Shown here piece by piece: positions 33,292 through 44,783 of a stretch of DNA of 64,000 nt. The stretch comes from Hygrocybe punicea (lineage: Eukaryota > Basidiomycota > Agaricomycetes > Agaricales > Hygrophoraceae): assembly GCA_963556145.1 (NCBI GenBank), contig OY744463.1, forward strand, positions 310,001 through 374,000, given 5' to 3'. The notes below the pieces were generated by a model, which saw only the letters and a list, made by a program, of their open reading frames with translations, did no database searches and was not told the origin of the DNA. How positions within the stretch are numbered: the stretch's first letter is position 1; each line of letters opens with the position of its first letter. Made by a program: the position numbers and the translations under genes.

Positions 33292-34448
33292 TAGGCAATG
33301 ACACGGGTATACCCGCAGGTGTCCTGAGGCCAACCCATACCCGGACCCACTCCAACCCATATCCATCTACCCACGGGTCTTTTTTCAGTGGGTAGATGGT
33401 GGGTAGTGGCGAGTCAGGTATGGGTATTGACCCACACAGGAAACCCGGCAGGTTCCAGCCCACATCTACCTCGCGTTGCTGACACGCACGTCAATTGACA
33501 TGGTGCTGTGCAAACGCGAGGAGTGGGGGGCTGGGAACTATGTGACAGGTTGGGTTCTCGTGGGTGAGAGACCCTTGCCCATTGTATCCATCTCCTTGTT
33601 CCCCGCACCATCTCCCATTCTCCCCTCCCTCTCATCCTCCTCCGTCGTCACATACGTGTCAGCCCGCGTTTCGACGCCATTTAGCCTTGGCGTTCACAGT
33701 TGCGGTGTCTGGATGGTGGCGTCATGATTGTGGGCACGTGTGGGCATGTACTTGGGGGGGGAATGGGGTCTGGGGCGCGTTTGGGCACGTTCTGTTGCAC
33801 GGGCACGGGCTTTGGGGCCTGTGTGGGCATCAAATGGTCGGGTCTTGTGGGGCCACGGTCTGGGACATGTTTGAACACGTTTTCTTGCACGGGCGCGGGG
33901 TTTGGGGCCGGGGTGGGACTTGAGACGTGTTCAGACGCGTTTTGCAGTGGGGACGGTGTGTTTGGGGCTGACACAGGTGCGTGATGCGTCTCCCATTGGG
34001 TTTTGGGCATGGGGGTTCACGTTGGGGCACTATTTGACGACGGGGCGTCGTGCAACGCGGTTGCTGTTGCTTCTTGCAGTGGGCATGTAGCGTCATGCTG
34101 GGACACGGTTTCGCGCAAGGATGGGGTCGTTTGGTAGGCGGTTGGTGTTGTGTTGCCACAGAAGTGGTGGCTATCGGCATTGTCTGTGTTGTTGCGGATG
34201 TGTGCGTGTGTGGGGCAGCCTGTGGGGGTGCGGATGCATTGCTGGGTGTCGTTGTCAACGCTGGTATTTGTGTTGAGAATTCCTGTCAAGCTGTGTGGCT
34301 CTGTTTGGGCCGGTACCTGCGGGTATACCAAGACCCGCGGTCACGGGTACGGGTTTTGCCCGGGTCCAAAAAAGGCAACCCGTACCCGTACCCGGCAGTA
34401 CCCGTACCCGCAACCCGTGCGGGTTACCCATACCCGTGTCATTGCCTA
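33292..34448. mobile_element. Second non-autonomous hAT-like element, 1,157 bp
   Basis: Begins TAGGCAATGACACGGGTA and ends with the inverse TACCCGTGTCATTGCCTA allowing small changes. It is flanked by a perfect 8-base duplication GTGCAAGT (33284-33291 and 34449-34456). Subterminal regions are dense in ACCCGTACCCG motifs, especially on the right. No transposase. It shares with the first hAT-like element an internal palindrome around CACG-CGTCAATTGACG flanked by CCTCGC and GCGAGG (here near 33470-33522, there near 29850-29903), so the two belong to related families. Confidence 0.92.
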
Positions 34449-34548
34449 GTGCAAGTTGACAACAAGTTGTTCATTTTCAAACCAGTGTCGAACTCTAACT
34501 TGTGGCAACACTAAACTTCAGACTGTACAATTCTGATGATGATGTAGA

Positions 34549-35856
34549 CTACTCTGCGGACTCAAGCCATGTTCGGACTTTCTCCTGGGTCCTGTCTGCC
34601 TTCATTGCATGTGCTTGACGCTGACCCTTCCTCGCATTTCGCATCCATAACGCCAAGATCATGTCCGCAAAGTCAGGGGTGTCGCTTGCTTGCCGACCAA
34701 CATTCTTTTCCTTTTCCTTATCCCGCCTGGTGGCAGTCCGTGCGGCGCGATCACGGGTTTGCTGGAAATTTTTGCCACGCTGATTACCACCTGATACATC
34801 AGGCTTCCCATTCTCCTCACCGCCACCACCATTCTCGTCGTCGCCATTACCTCTATTGTTGTAGTAAACATCCCTGGTTCGTCCTCGGGCGACGAGAATA
34901 AATTGGGGCACTCCCCACGTTTTAAGGGCGGCACAACCATAGGCTACGTCGAAGACCAGAGGCGGCGGCCAATCATTACTGCCCGATTGTCTTGCATCGG
35001 AGTTGTGGGGAGCCAGGATCCCAGTGACGATATCTCGGTTATTGAAGTGCTGAAACGTGAGGCGACTGACTGCGTCCGATGGTTGTACGCTAAAGTTGAG
35101 ATGATCGGCACCGGGTTGCATGACGAGGTCCACGTCGTTGACAGTCATCGCGAAATTGGGGGTCTATGAATTAATTCAACCACATGAAAGACAATTGGGT
35201 GAAATAACTGACTTGCAAAAAAAGCGACCTCAGAGGCACCAAATGGACCGTACAGAGCAGGATTGAGCAGGATTCCGTTATGTGTATTGTTGATGTCGTT
35301 CAAGGGTGGGTCCATAGCTTCATGCCTATGATTGGCGAGATTGATCATGTACTTGGCCTGGAATGAGAACTCGGAATGATTCAGGAGATATTCAGAACAC
35401 ACCTGGTGTCCTTTTGCGTGAGGAACGATATGACACGCCTGAAAGTATATTGCACTAGTCATCACGCAGGTTCCGTCACGAGCCACCACTCTGTCTCTGA
35501 AATTGTCCTGGCTGGTGGAGATATCTGATGCATCCGAAGTTCTGTCGTCCATCAAATCAGGATCGAGCAAAAACGCCTCTAATATGAGGGTGAACGAGGG
35601 CCCTTGGATACCGAGATTGCTCACCTTGTGATACATAGTAATAAACACCAGGCTGTATATTAGCTTGATAATAGTCGACCTCTAAGCCATCAGGTAAAGT
35701 GGAGATGTGGCCTTCGGTGCCGTAGATTATAAACCCGAGATAACGCAACCAGGTTAGAGGATGTACTGAGAAGCTCTCACAAGTGTTGACAGGAATGGAT
35801 AGCGCAGGATGGTATACATTATCGAGTTTAATCCGGAGGTCAACGTTTGCGGCCAT
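34549..35856 (-). CDS. HNH endonuclease-domain protein
   Basis: Start at the ATG at 35856 (MAANVDLRIKLDNVYHPALS); an earlier in-frame ATG at 35937 is possible. After an intron at about 35632-35587 the core reads DNFRDRVVARDGTCVMT, then FQACHIVPHAKGHQ, an intron with GTGTGT...TTCCAG at about 35403-35359, and NDINNTHNGILLNPALYGPF. The R-DG-C, CHIVPH and N-NGILL elements are the zinc-binding/catalytic beta-beta-alpha metal fold of HNH nucleases (HNH_2 type), with the His of CHIVPH as general base by family analogy. A final intron near 35210-35165 leads to NFAMTVNDVDLVMQPGADHL and a basic, glycine- and arginine-rich tail. In basidiomycetes such genes are multi-copy and of unknown role. No inactivating change is visible, and it directly follows the hAT-like element. 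Confidence 0.8.
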
Positions 35857-36582
35857 GGTGGCCCTACCATCAGGAAAACGTGGAGACCCCGGTAAGGCAT
35901 GGCGGAGTTGACAATTGCTAATCAGCCGCCCAGCCACTGATCTAATATTACCTCTTCTTACCTTGGCGCAGAATTATTTTAGGCTTAGCTCATGTAATAT
36001 CGTGCTGGTAAATAAATATCTGGTATTACCATTTCAGTGGCGGAATGGCAACATTTTATCATTTACTGGCATAATGATATGGCCTTAGTATGTCCTTATC
36101 ATAGTGCCAGCATTCCTGGCAGTGCATGGATGGGGTTACCATGGACTGGAATTATTTTAATGTGAATTCATTTCTGGCAAATAAATATCTATTATTACAT
36201 CGGTAGACGACAAATCCCAGTGAAAAGTCGCAAGTTTTAAAAAGATTTAGATATGATAAGTCCTTTTAAATTGGGTTGCAAATAATAAAATCGTTTCGAG
36301 AGAAAAGACAACGATTAAAAATGAATAAACTAACCAAAAATAGAGACTTATGTTCTTGTAGACTCGTACTCACAAAAACTCTTTTTTTGTGTAACTAAGA
36401 CAAGATGTATCCAATACGAGAATAAATACGAGAACCGCACTGTATGCCTATGATGTCATGGGACTTAACATTTTTTCGTTCGTTCCGTCCTTGCCACTTC
36501 CCTCCTCTACCACCACCACTATCACCATTATGACGACTACCACTAACCGAGCACAGCACCCTCAACAGGCCTGTCGTCGAGG
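35857..36582. other. No gene seen; AT-rich intergenic
   Basis: AT-rich DNA with a weak repeat: GGTAAATAAATATCTGGTATTA and GGCAAATAAATATCTATTATTA type segments near 36005 and 36176. It lies between the divergent starts of the HNH gene and the kinase gene. Confidence 0.4.
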
Positions 36583-38545
36583 ATGTCACCCCCGCTCACC
36601 GTCCTCCCTAGCGCCCTCCCTCAACTCTCCCGGGCCCTGTCCCTCCTCGGTACCTCCCCGTCTGTCTCCTCCACCTTCTCTGACATCTCCGTATTGTCTC
36701 TCCCCTCTATCCCCTCACCGTGCATATCGCTCGGCCCTCCTCCAGCATCCCGAGCACGCCCTCAAGCAAGACGTCTGCATTTTTTGGAAGCCCCTTTAGT
36801 ACCCGCCCCCCTTCGCCAGCGCCCCCACCCAATCATCATCACTACAAATCCTCCTCCCTCGACTCTGTACCCACCCACCAAGATCCTGCGTCTCTCACAA
36901 TCCCAACACGTCTCCCAGCTCTCTGTCGCCTTTTCCCCTCGCGCTACCTCACCGATCTCGCCATCGACGTCCCCACCGATCTCCATCAACATAAACGTGA
37001 CTTCCTCGACCTTGACACTGAACACCTCCTCATCTCGTCCCCTATCTCGTTTGACGCAGAGTCCCCCCCCTGCCCACCGTCCCTGGTCCCCTCTCTTTCG
37101 TCTTCTCCGTCTTCCACTTCCACCTCCGCCTCCCTACCACCTCCACCACCCATAGACCCTGTATATTATCCAGAGAACCCGGACTCTGCTCTCGTCCCCG
37201 GATCTATTCTTTCCTCTCACACCCCCGGCAGTCGGCCCGCCCCACATCACTCTCATACTCGTGCGTACTCTTGGCCAGGGCGCGTTCAGCAGTGTCTGGC
37301 TCGCCGACGACGCGCGTAGGGGCATATCCAAAAGGTGCTCACATTGCTGGCACGACTCCAGTCGTGGAGGCCCTCCGGGGACTTGGCATCACCAAGTCCG
37401 CCGAATCCGGTTCGGATCTTCGCAGGGTGGATGTAGGGGTGGGCTCACGGCTTGTCGCGGTCAAGACAATGCCTAGGGCACGCGAGCAAGATCGTGACCG
37501 CAACAGCGACCGCACGCGCGTCGGGTTCGTCAGGGAGGTGGAGGTCCTCCGGGTGCGCACCTTTTTTCTTTGAATTTTTTAATACTCGTGTTATATCCAA
37601 TGGGATTACTAATGGCTGACAGCGCTGCAGCACATCGCACATCCGGCACTCCTTGGTGCGTTCTCGACGTCGACCCACCACGTCCTCGTGCTCCCCCACC
37701 TCGTTGGTGGAGACCTCCTCACTCTCGTCAACAACGATGGTGCGTGCGGTGCCCTGAGCGAGAGCACGCTCCAGCGTATGTGGTGCGAGCTCTGTAGTGC
37801 CGTTGCATGGATGCACAGCGTCGGGCTCGTGCACCGCGACATCAAGCTTGAAAGTGAGCATATCTTGTTTCCACCATCACATTCACCCTCTTAATATTTT
37901 TTCTCTGCACACGCAGATATCCTCCTCGTTGCCCCCCTAGACCCGCTGCCCCCATCCTCACGCATATTGACGCAGCTAGGCAATTTTGGACTGGCGCGTT
38001 TCGTGGATCCCCGTGCGCCTCGCCTACGCACCCGCTGTGGCAGCGAGGCCTACACCACTCCAGAGCTCGTCACGGCTGGCCGCGGATACGATGCACGTGC
38101 AACGGACGCTTGGGCGTGTGGCGTCGTGCTGTTCGCGGTTTGTGTACGGCGATTGCCATTTGGGGATGGCGTAGACGCAGATGCAGGCGAAGGAACGGGG
38201 ATCCGTGGGGAGCCAGGTTCGTTGGGGCGGCAGGGATATGGGTATAGTGAGGCGCAAAGAGCAGAGGGGGAGATGATGGAGGGGAAGGGTGGGTGGGCAG
38301 AGAGGAGGCGGATTGCGCGGGGAGAGTATGAGTGGCCGTCTGTGCTAGTGCTGGGGAGGGGGTGGCGAGACAGAACAGGTGGCAACCGGAGAGCAGGGGA
38401 GCCGGAATGGGGAGCCGGAATGGGCACAGGGGACGGGGAGTGCAGATTTAGTTTTAATCTAAATGCGGCAGCGTTTAGGCCAATGACGCCTGGTCAATTT
38501 AAATGTTGGCCCATCCCTTTGGATCAGTTACTTCCTTGCTGGTGA
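36583..38545 (+). pseudogene. Serine/threonine protein kinase, probably inactive
   Basis: A proline/serine-rich N-terminal region precedes the glycine loop LGQGAFSSVWLADDA (from 37263), the lysine strand VAVKTM (near 37455), HVLVLPHLVGGDLLTLVNND, the catalytic loop VHRDIKLE (near 37833, followed by a GT-AG intron to about 37917) and CGSEAYTTPELVTAGRGYDA with DAWACGVVLFAVCVRRLPFG. These are the ordered subdomains of a eukaryotic protein kinase. Problems: the N-terminal region, the glycine loop and the VAVK strand lie in three different frames without convincing introns, and the DFG motif reads NFG (AAT at 37982-37984), losing the magnesium-binding Asp. The C-lobe breaks off after RRIARGEYEWPSVLVLGRGW into unrelated sequence near 38430. 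I read it as a damaged copy; a working kinase would need sequence errors at several places. Confidence 0.7.
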
Positions 38546-38570
38546 ATTAAAATACATTGTACTCACAGTA

Positions 38571-38590
38571 ACTTCAGCAAATGCTGAAGT
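38571..38590. repeat. Short perfect hairpin
   Basis: ACTTCAGCA and TGCTGAAGT face each other across a 2-base loop just after the truncated kinase. It could be a relic of an element end or a transcript-end structure; nothing else supports either. Confidence 0.4.
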
Positions 38591-38724
38591 GAGTTGACAT
38601 GCAGAAATTAAGCCAAGGGATCATTTATTGTACCTCAAAACATCTTCCACAACCTTGAAATAAGAAGCAAGAGCAGGATGAAGAGAGAATAGAAAAAAAA
38701 TAAGACACTGTCAGGGAGGGTCAA

Positions 38725-39013
38725 CTATCCGTTTAGAGAAACGGACATGAGAACATACAGCTTAATTTCCCGTTTCAAACGGTAGATTTCCCGTTTCAAA
38801 TGCGCTTCGCGCCTTTCCGCCGCCTTTCGCCACTGTTTCTCTTGCCCCGCCTCGGACTGGTCGTCTGGTAGCCGGCCGATCGCTATGAATCCGTCAGTAT
38901 GGTTTCATTCCGGGGTAATGGGACTCGGACTTACTGATATTAAATTGATCACCTCTGAAGTCATTCAGGGTGCAGGCGTTCATCTGGATATGTTGAGCGC
39001 GGTTGAATGACAT
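38725..39013 (-). CDS. Small two-exon coiled-coil protein, 78 aa
   Basis: Exon 1 runs from ATG 39013 to 38935 (MSFNRAQHIQMNACTLNDFR then GDQFNI); a GTAAGT donor and TAG acceptor define an intron at 38934-38883; exon 2 runs 38882-38725 and is a heptad-rich helix (EKQWRKAAERREAHLKREIY). The N-terminus resembles the short beta-type leader (ihI.GG.F..V.GdqyN) that precedes NACHT or other domains in many Agaricomycete proteins, but no NTPase follows here. Total length is 237 nt, in frame. It could be a truncated remnant of such a protein. Introns and frame are clean, so I keep it as a gene. Confidence 0.5.
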
Positions 39014-39398
39014 AGGACAAGATAGAAATGGTTGGAATACTGAGTAGGCGAGAAACTACTAGAAACAGCGCGGATCTGACGAAGGTAGTAATGTCTTAGT
39101 CTGATGGGGGAAAAGAAAGAAAAAATCGGAGTTAACTTTAAATCAGTAATAGTGCGACTGACAACAAACTCACAAAACTCACTCGCTCGTGCCTCTTCGG
39201 ACACTACCCGACCCCTCGACGATCATCCACGGCAATCCAAAGAGTACGCTCTATCCTGCGCGACGTTGAAACGGTGAACTTGGCTTCATCATGATGAAGC
39301 TTGAGGCCAAGGCCTTGAGCTAGATCTAGAGCTTGGGCTTGAGCTTGAAGCGCTTCCAGCTTGCCACGGCCGAAAGCAAATTTCCTTAGTTGAGTCAT

Positions 39399-40695
39399 AC
39401 CATAGCGTTGAAGACCATCACTGCCGAGCTACCGCCAGATGGGAAGATTGCTGCGACGGCGTGCGCCAAGTTAACACCCAAACTTCTTGCACAAGTATCC
39501 AATGTATGTATTGTTTCCACCACGTTCGGCAGTCCTCAACTAATATAACACCATTACAGCCAGATACCCCACCTGAAACACTGATTGAAACCCTCTCTAT
39601 TCTGTCCATCCTAATCAGCCGATTCCCCTCCAACCTATCCAGCACCACTTTAAACCCACAACCACTAACCGTTCTAGCTCCTTTGTTGGCCCACCAACGT
39701 CCGGTTGTTCGAAAACGCGCCATCATCACCCTCGCGCAGTTCATCCCAACATCTCAACCCGAGCTATTTGGGGGACTTCTGAAATCCTTTGTGTACCCCT
39801 TTCTTACCACTTCGGCAAGTGTAGAAAAGCAACGCACAACTTCGCAGCTCGTGGCGGCTGTGGCGAGACATTCAGCGTTGCAAATTGCGCCTGTACTGGG
39901 AGATATCGTTCCGGGGATTTTGAAAGCAGTTCAAAAAGATGACGAGCTCCGAGAGAGTGGACTTCAGGCAAATTTGTGTTCATCAAGGCAAGTCATCGTA
40001 CTGACGTGAAGATATGGCAGGCTCTGGAAGCACTCGTACTTCGGTGCCCTGCCGAGATCACTCTCTTCCTCAACTCAATCGTGCTGGTTGGGAATCAGTT
40101 CATTAAACATGATCCGGTAAGTTCTTGGCACGACAATCGATGTTTTCATTCCTGTTGACCATCGTAACAACAGAATTATGCTGGTGATGAGGGAGACGAA
40201 GACGAAGACATGGCTGACGCCGAAGGCGATGATGACGACGACGACGCAGGGCTCGATGGGTGAGTGTAATATATATCTCAATTACATTTTGCCTCTGAAA
40301 CATGGTCTTGGATCAGGTACTCTGACGACGAAGACACTTCTTACAAAATACGCCGGTCAGCCACCAAATTGCTGGCGGCCATTGTGAGCACGCGCCCAGA
40401 ACTTCTTGTGTCGATATACAAGGAAGTGTCACCTGTCCTCATCTCCCGCTTTGGTGATCGCGAAGAGACAGTCCGCCTTGAAGTTTGGGCAACCTATGTC
40501 GTGCTTCTCAACCAGACAGCCGTCTATAGCGGCCATCCTCAAGCCAAGGATGCCGATTCCAATATCCGCGGAAAGAGGAAACGTGATAATGAGACTATGG
40601 ATGTCGAAGAGTCTCCTTACACGCTTTTGCGGAGCCAGGTGCCTTCACTATCCAAGGCACTTCTAAGTCAATTCAAGTCTGTAGAAAAAAAAGTT
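39399..40695 (+). pseudogene. CAND1-like (cullin-associated NEDD8-dissociated) fragment
   Basis: HEAT-repeat sequence TIALKTITAELPPDGKIAA starts abruptly at 39399, so the first few HEAT repeats are missing. Exons: 39399-39503, 39560-39967, 40021-40116, 40174-40259, 40317-40695. Signature segments are RPVVRKRAIITLAQFIP, ALEALVLRCPAEITLFL, FIKHDP, the acidic loop DEDEDMADAEGDDDD, then YSDDEDTSYKIRRSATKLLA and PVLISRFGDREETVRLEVWA. These are diagnostic of CAND1, which binds unneddylated cullin-RBX1 and exchanges SCF substrate receptors. The intron at 39968-40020 starts GC rather than GT, and homology stops after LLSQFKSVEKKV near 40695, well before the C-terminal TIP120 domain. It is a middle fragment of the gene and cannot be functional. 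Confidence 0.85.
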
Positions 40696-41108
40696 AGACC
40701 CATAGACGTCTTATTAAACGCATGTCCAGTCGGAGTTTCACTCCAAGCGCCAACATCACAAGTTCCAGGCCTCAACACACACCAATACGGCTGCAACGAG
40801 ATAGCCTTGATGTCCCGGCGCACCATCCGGTACCGTAAGTCGTGCAACCGCGGAAGCGCGCTAGCAATGTTACGCACGCGACCACTGGGGGGCGTCGCCC
40901 CGTCCAGAAAACCTCAGCGGAGCTGGCGGCGCGAGGCCAGACGATCGAATCGAGGTTCTCTGGAGAAGATTATTCGGTCCAAAGCAATTGTTCGCCTGCA
41001 TCGACAAGGCGAGATTTTTAATTATGTGACAAAATTTTCAGCAGACGAAACACGGTCTTACCGCCAAGAACAAGTTGCGTCTGTGATGAGATGATGTTTA
41101 CGAGAGGA
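40696..41108. other. Open frame with no recognisable protein
   Basis: The CAND1 reading frame stays open to 41094 but the sequence (arginine-rich, GC-rich) no longer resembles the family. This is probably a junction with unrelated DNA. Confidence 0.4.
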
Positions 41109-42497
41109 TCAAAGGTGTATGACTGGAAGTTGATATCCACCAAAATCGGCTAAAATGAGTTCGTGGGAGGGAAATGGATTAAGGGAAAGGCAATATTTGG
41201 GGACATGTACGGCAGCGGTATCGTCAGTCCGGTATGGAGTGAATCCTGTGAGTTGGGCGGCCGGTGAAGAACTGCTGGCTCTCCGTTCCAGGTCGTAGAA
41301 GACGAGGGCCAGAAGATGGCCGTCAATGATGAATTCCTGTGTTATAGTGGTCTGCAAAGCTAATTAATAGACACGTGGATCAGTATACGGCGAGCATGTG
41401 GAAAACATCTGTGGTGTATGCGTACTTGCATCAAGCCATCGACTCCTGCTGAGAGACGATTCTGTGTGAAGGAACCTTCGCCATATCGCCATAGATATAC
41501 TAGACGCGACTAGTTGAAGAGTTTCGGCCTCCTCGGAGATGCGAGCCTTTCCAACATAGACCCGGTAACGCACTTGGCTGAAGAAGGCCATGGGGCATTG
41601 AAAGTGACGGAACCATGAAAACCATGGAGTGTGGGCAGGCTATGAATATCGTCAATTGATGGGAGGGATAGTTTAATTTGAATGGTGATCGGTGAGAGTG
41701 AACGGAGAGATGTGGCTCTCAAGGCGTCGAATGACAAGTTGTATGATGACATTCCCTCAGCCCAAAGGCACAGGCTGGATATTTTGTTTGTTGTTGGGGA
41801 TGTAGGTGACGGAAAAACACTACTTCGCCTCGCGGAAGGAGCCTGATCGAAGAAACGTGCTCGGTTCACGGGAGTTTCCAGTTTGCGACCTGCGATGACC
41901 CAGAAGATGCACCGCGACTCACTGGCGGATAGGAATTGGCTTCACATTCCATGTTGAAAAACGTCACAGCAGATGTAGAAGCTGTGTTGGACATCTCGGT
42001 GTTCGAAAGTAAAGGTTGATGAGGGCGAGCTGCGTGATACAGGCGATGACGAGAGCACCACGCTCCCGATTTCGTTGTTTGAAGGTAAGGGTGAGTGGCG
42101 GTGAGGTGATTCGATAGAGAATGGTGCTGTGGAATATGAATCGAAGATAGCACTGCATGGCTGCAAGGGAGGGTGCGAAGGACTCTCGAACTTGAAGTCG
42201 CCGGAAGAAAATCCTGGGGATGGGGGTGAAGGAGAAAGACGGGGAACCGGGTCCACCGGCATCGCCATCGGGAGGGATCAATGCACCAGATTCGCACAGG
42301 TCTTCTGCCTTTACGGTGGCTAACAAACCACTTTCGAGGAAAAGCTCTTCGCCTCCTGTTACCAAATGGAACTCTGCATATATTGCTGCGGAAAATAGAA
42401 ACAGGAGAAAAAAACCATACCTCTGACCAAGTTTTGAATGGATCACAGCTATTATTAGTATCAGAGGTAAGTCATGACATCTCGTTAGTCAGTAAAT
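41109..42497 (-). CDS. Unrecognised multi-exon gene or remnant
   Basis: Several minus-strand frames have protein-like composition and plausible GT-AG joins: an exon ending VIHSKLGQR near 42415 with a GTATGG...TATGCAG intron; a Ser/Pro-rich exon (VDPVPRLSPSPPSPGFSSGD) at 42268-41942; SFDALRATSLRSLSPITIQI with TLHGFHGSVTFNAPWPSSAK at 41760-41560; VRYRVYVGKARISEEAETLQ near 41575; SSLSRSRWLDAS near 41440; and TQEFIIDGHLLALVFYDLER near 41350. The later pieces suggest one beta-rich domain, possibly of a transcription-factor type, but I cannot name it. The order of pieces is colinear, so it was one gene; whether it is intact I cannot say. Confidence 0.4.
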
Positions 42498-42564
42498 AAT
42501 TTACCTGGTTGGGCTATTTCCCAGCCACCTCCGCAGTCCTATTGATACACGTCTAAACCGGACT

Positions 42565-44200
42565 ACCGCATTTCAAAAGTTCATGTGTTCGTGAACCAAG
42601 CAGAAATAGTTGGAGGGCGCAAGAATAATCCGGAAGTTCTTTGCGACCACGGCAGCGGCACTGTTGGATGAGATCCAAACCCAAAGCGTCCAGCGTGGAA
42701 TTTTGGTCCCGAAAATTTGGCAACACGAACATGACAGTGTTCTTATCCAAAGTCACTTTGTGATTTAAAACAATTTCTAACAACAATGTTGTGAGCAAAC
42801 AGGACATCGTGTCAGCACTAACCGACCTTCCCACACAACAGGCGTCTTCCCCACCGCCAAAAGTGCATGATGCGTCCCCTGCGTGAAAACATCCAACGCT
42901 TCCTCCAGCGTCTGTCCACTTCGCTTCAATTCTGCCTGTGTCTCGTTGTCGTTCGCATAACAGTTCGTGTTCCATTCATCGCCACGCTGAAAATTTTGAT
43001 GGCAGAGTCTTCGCCACGACAGAGATGAGCGAAGCAGTGAAGTTGGCCACTCCGGGGGATGCAATGCGCAGTTGGCCAGCAGGAGGTTCATTGGCGGAGT
43101 TACACGCGATATATTCCGGGTGTGAGGCGGAAATAGCTGCAGTATGACCTGGGGTGTCTATCTCCTGCATGTTATTTGATGGTACATACAGCCTGCGTAT
43201 TGGGGCGGGGAAAGCCCACCATTAGGAAGTCAATGCCTCGCTACAGAGGGAGTCTGGTCAGGGTACACTCTACGTGAGGGGAGGGTCGTGCTCACGGCAC
43301 CGGCATATACGACAATATCTTGCACGTCGCCGGGGGTGTACACCTCGTTCGACGAATATGCCCCAGTTCGGGAAACTCGGCAATAGAGAGGGGAAAGCTT
43401 TGGCTGTCTGATGTGCCAACAGAACATGTTGATCTGTCGAAGAGCGTGGTTAAGACGAACAACCATATCGAGAGGCGGAGCGGGCCTTGACATAACTCAT
43501 AGCATCTAGGGTTCGTTGTATGTCGGGTATAGGGAAACTATGATGATGTAGATGTCGTGCATGGGTTGAGATTATGAGGAAATAAAACGAAGGAAGCTTA
43601 CAAGTGTCGTGCTGCATCGAGCATAAAACCCCGATAGGGCTGTGCAAATCAATCAAGAGTCATAAATCTACACTAAACTTGAGAAAATGGCGTGCAAATG
43701 CAGGGTTATCCGAGGTTTTAACGGGACTCTCGAGGTGTAAATATCGCCCCCCGTGTAATACCAAAGCTGGGCAAATGTGGTCAAGCCACGCAAAAGACCT
43801 GGAGTCGAAGGCGCGGTCAGAGAGGCGGCTGAGCCATCGCTGGATATAATCAGCGAGTGTGTCTCCACCCCGTTGGATATTGCTCCGCACGGGAGTCCTA
43901 CCAACAATCGAAATATTCAGCGATGATAAGAACTTCGCCCCATCAATGGCATGTGGTCTGATGCTCCCTGGCCAACGATAAGATGTTGTGCGAGGTACAA
44001 CTTGTTCGCAGGACGGCGTCTGTCAAATCCTGTGGTGAATTTGCAATGTCGACTGTGATGGTGAAATTGGGTGATGGTTTCAATCTCCCTGCCAACCTCA
44101 GAAATGCAAAGAACGCCCAGCCAGCGACAGGCCAAGGCGAAGAACAGGGAGCCGCACACTTGGTGACACGGTCTTCCAGACAATGATCCGCAGCACGGAC
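42565..44200 (-). pseudogene. GH20 beta-N-acetylhexosaminidase remnant
   Basis: Colinear GH20 segments occur on the minus strand: PNFTITVDIANSPQDLTDAV and LIVGQGASDHMP (about 44090-43930), HSLIISSDGSAASLTAPSTP then GLLRGLTTFAQLWYY (43850-43740), DIQRTLDAMSYVK (43530), GAYSSNEVYTPGDVQDIVVY (43360), EIDTPGHTAAISASHPEYIA (43160), NTNCYANDNETQAELKRSGQ (42960), TPVVWE joined by a GT-AG intron to EIVLNHKVTLDKNTV, and VWISSNSAAAVVAKNFRIIL. The family hydrolyses terminal GlcNAc or GalNAc and is secreted or wall-associated in fungi, acting on chitin oligomers. At the active site the expected GGDEVN tract is damaged: the strand before GDEW is out of frame, apparently by a 4-base deletion near 42990. 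The C-terminal part after APSNYF is absent. Hence a pseudogene. Confidence 0.75.
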
Positions 44201-44398
44201 CAGACTCCAGAAGTGGAAATCAACGATGAGTCTACATCGCAGCTTGTCGTGTACTCCAACGCAACTCCCGAGCTGGACCCGTTCTGCGCAAACGCCACAA
44301 CATACTATACACCGTAGACAATGATCCCCGCCACGCCACCACGCCGAGGCTGCGAAGCACTTCAAGAAGAGGTCACGAGAGGATGACCTGATTGTTAC

Positions 44399-44783
44399 TT
44401 GCGCAAGCAACTGGCTCTGCAGAGTGAGTTGTGCACGCAGTACGAGGTGGACTCGCGTGCGCGTGACGAGCTCGTTGAGGTGCTCGGGAAGCAGGTAGAT
44501 GTCGCGGAACGGGAGATGGAGAAGCGATGCAATGTATTAAAAGGCTGGGAGAAGGAGAAGGGGGGGAGCTGGAGCGCGCATGTAAGCACCTTGAGGAGGT
44601 AGATCAAAGTCGGCAGGAGAGTATGGCGCGGAGTGTCATGGACAAGGCCAGTGGGGAGGTCTTGCGGATGCTGCATCGGCTGATTGCGGGGCTCGAGCGA
44701 GAGAAGAAGGATGCCGAGAGACGAGAGGAGGGGCTGAGGGAGGAGGGAGGGACGGTGGAGGCTTTGGTGAAGGAAAAGACCTA
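44399..44783 (+). pseudogene. Fragment of a conserved coiled-coil protein
   Basis: LRKQLALQSELCTQYEVDSR and ELVEVLGKQVDVAEREMEKR in one frame are continued, after a shift near 44545, by GELERACKHLEEVDQSRQES and LRMLHRLIAGLEREKKDAER in another. I recall the same consecutive heptads from a long conserved Agaricomycete coiled-coil protein of unknown role. Both ends are cut and one frameshift lies inside, so it is a relic. It abuts the hexosaminidase remnant on the opposite strand. Confidence 0.55.
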
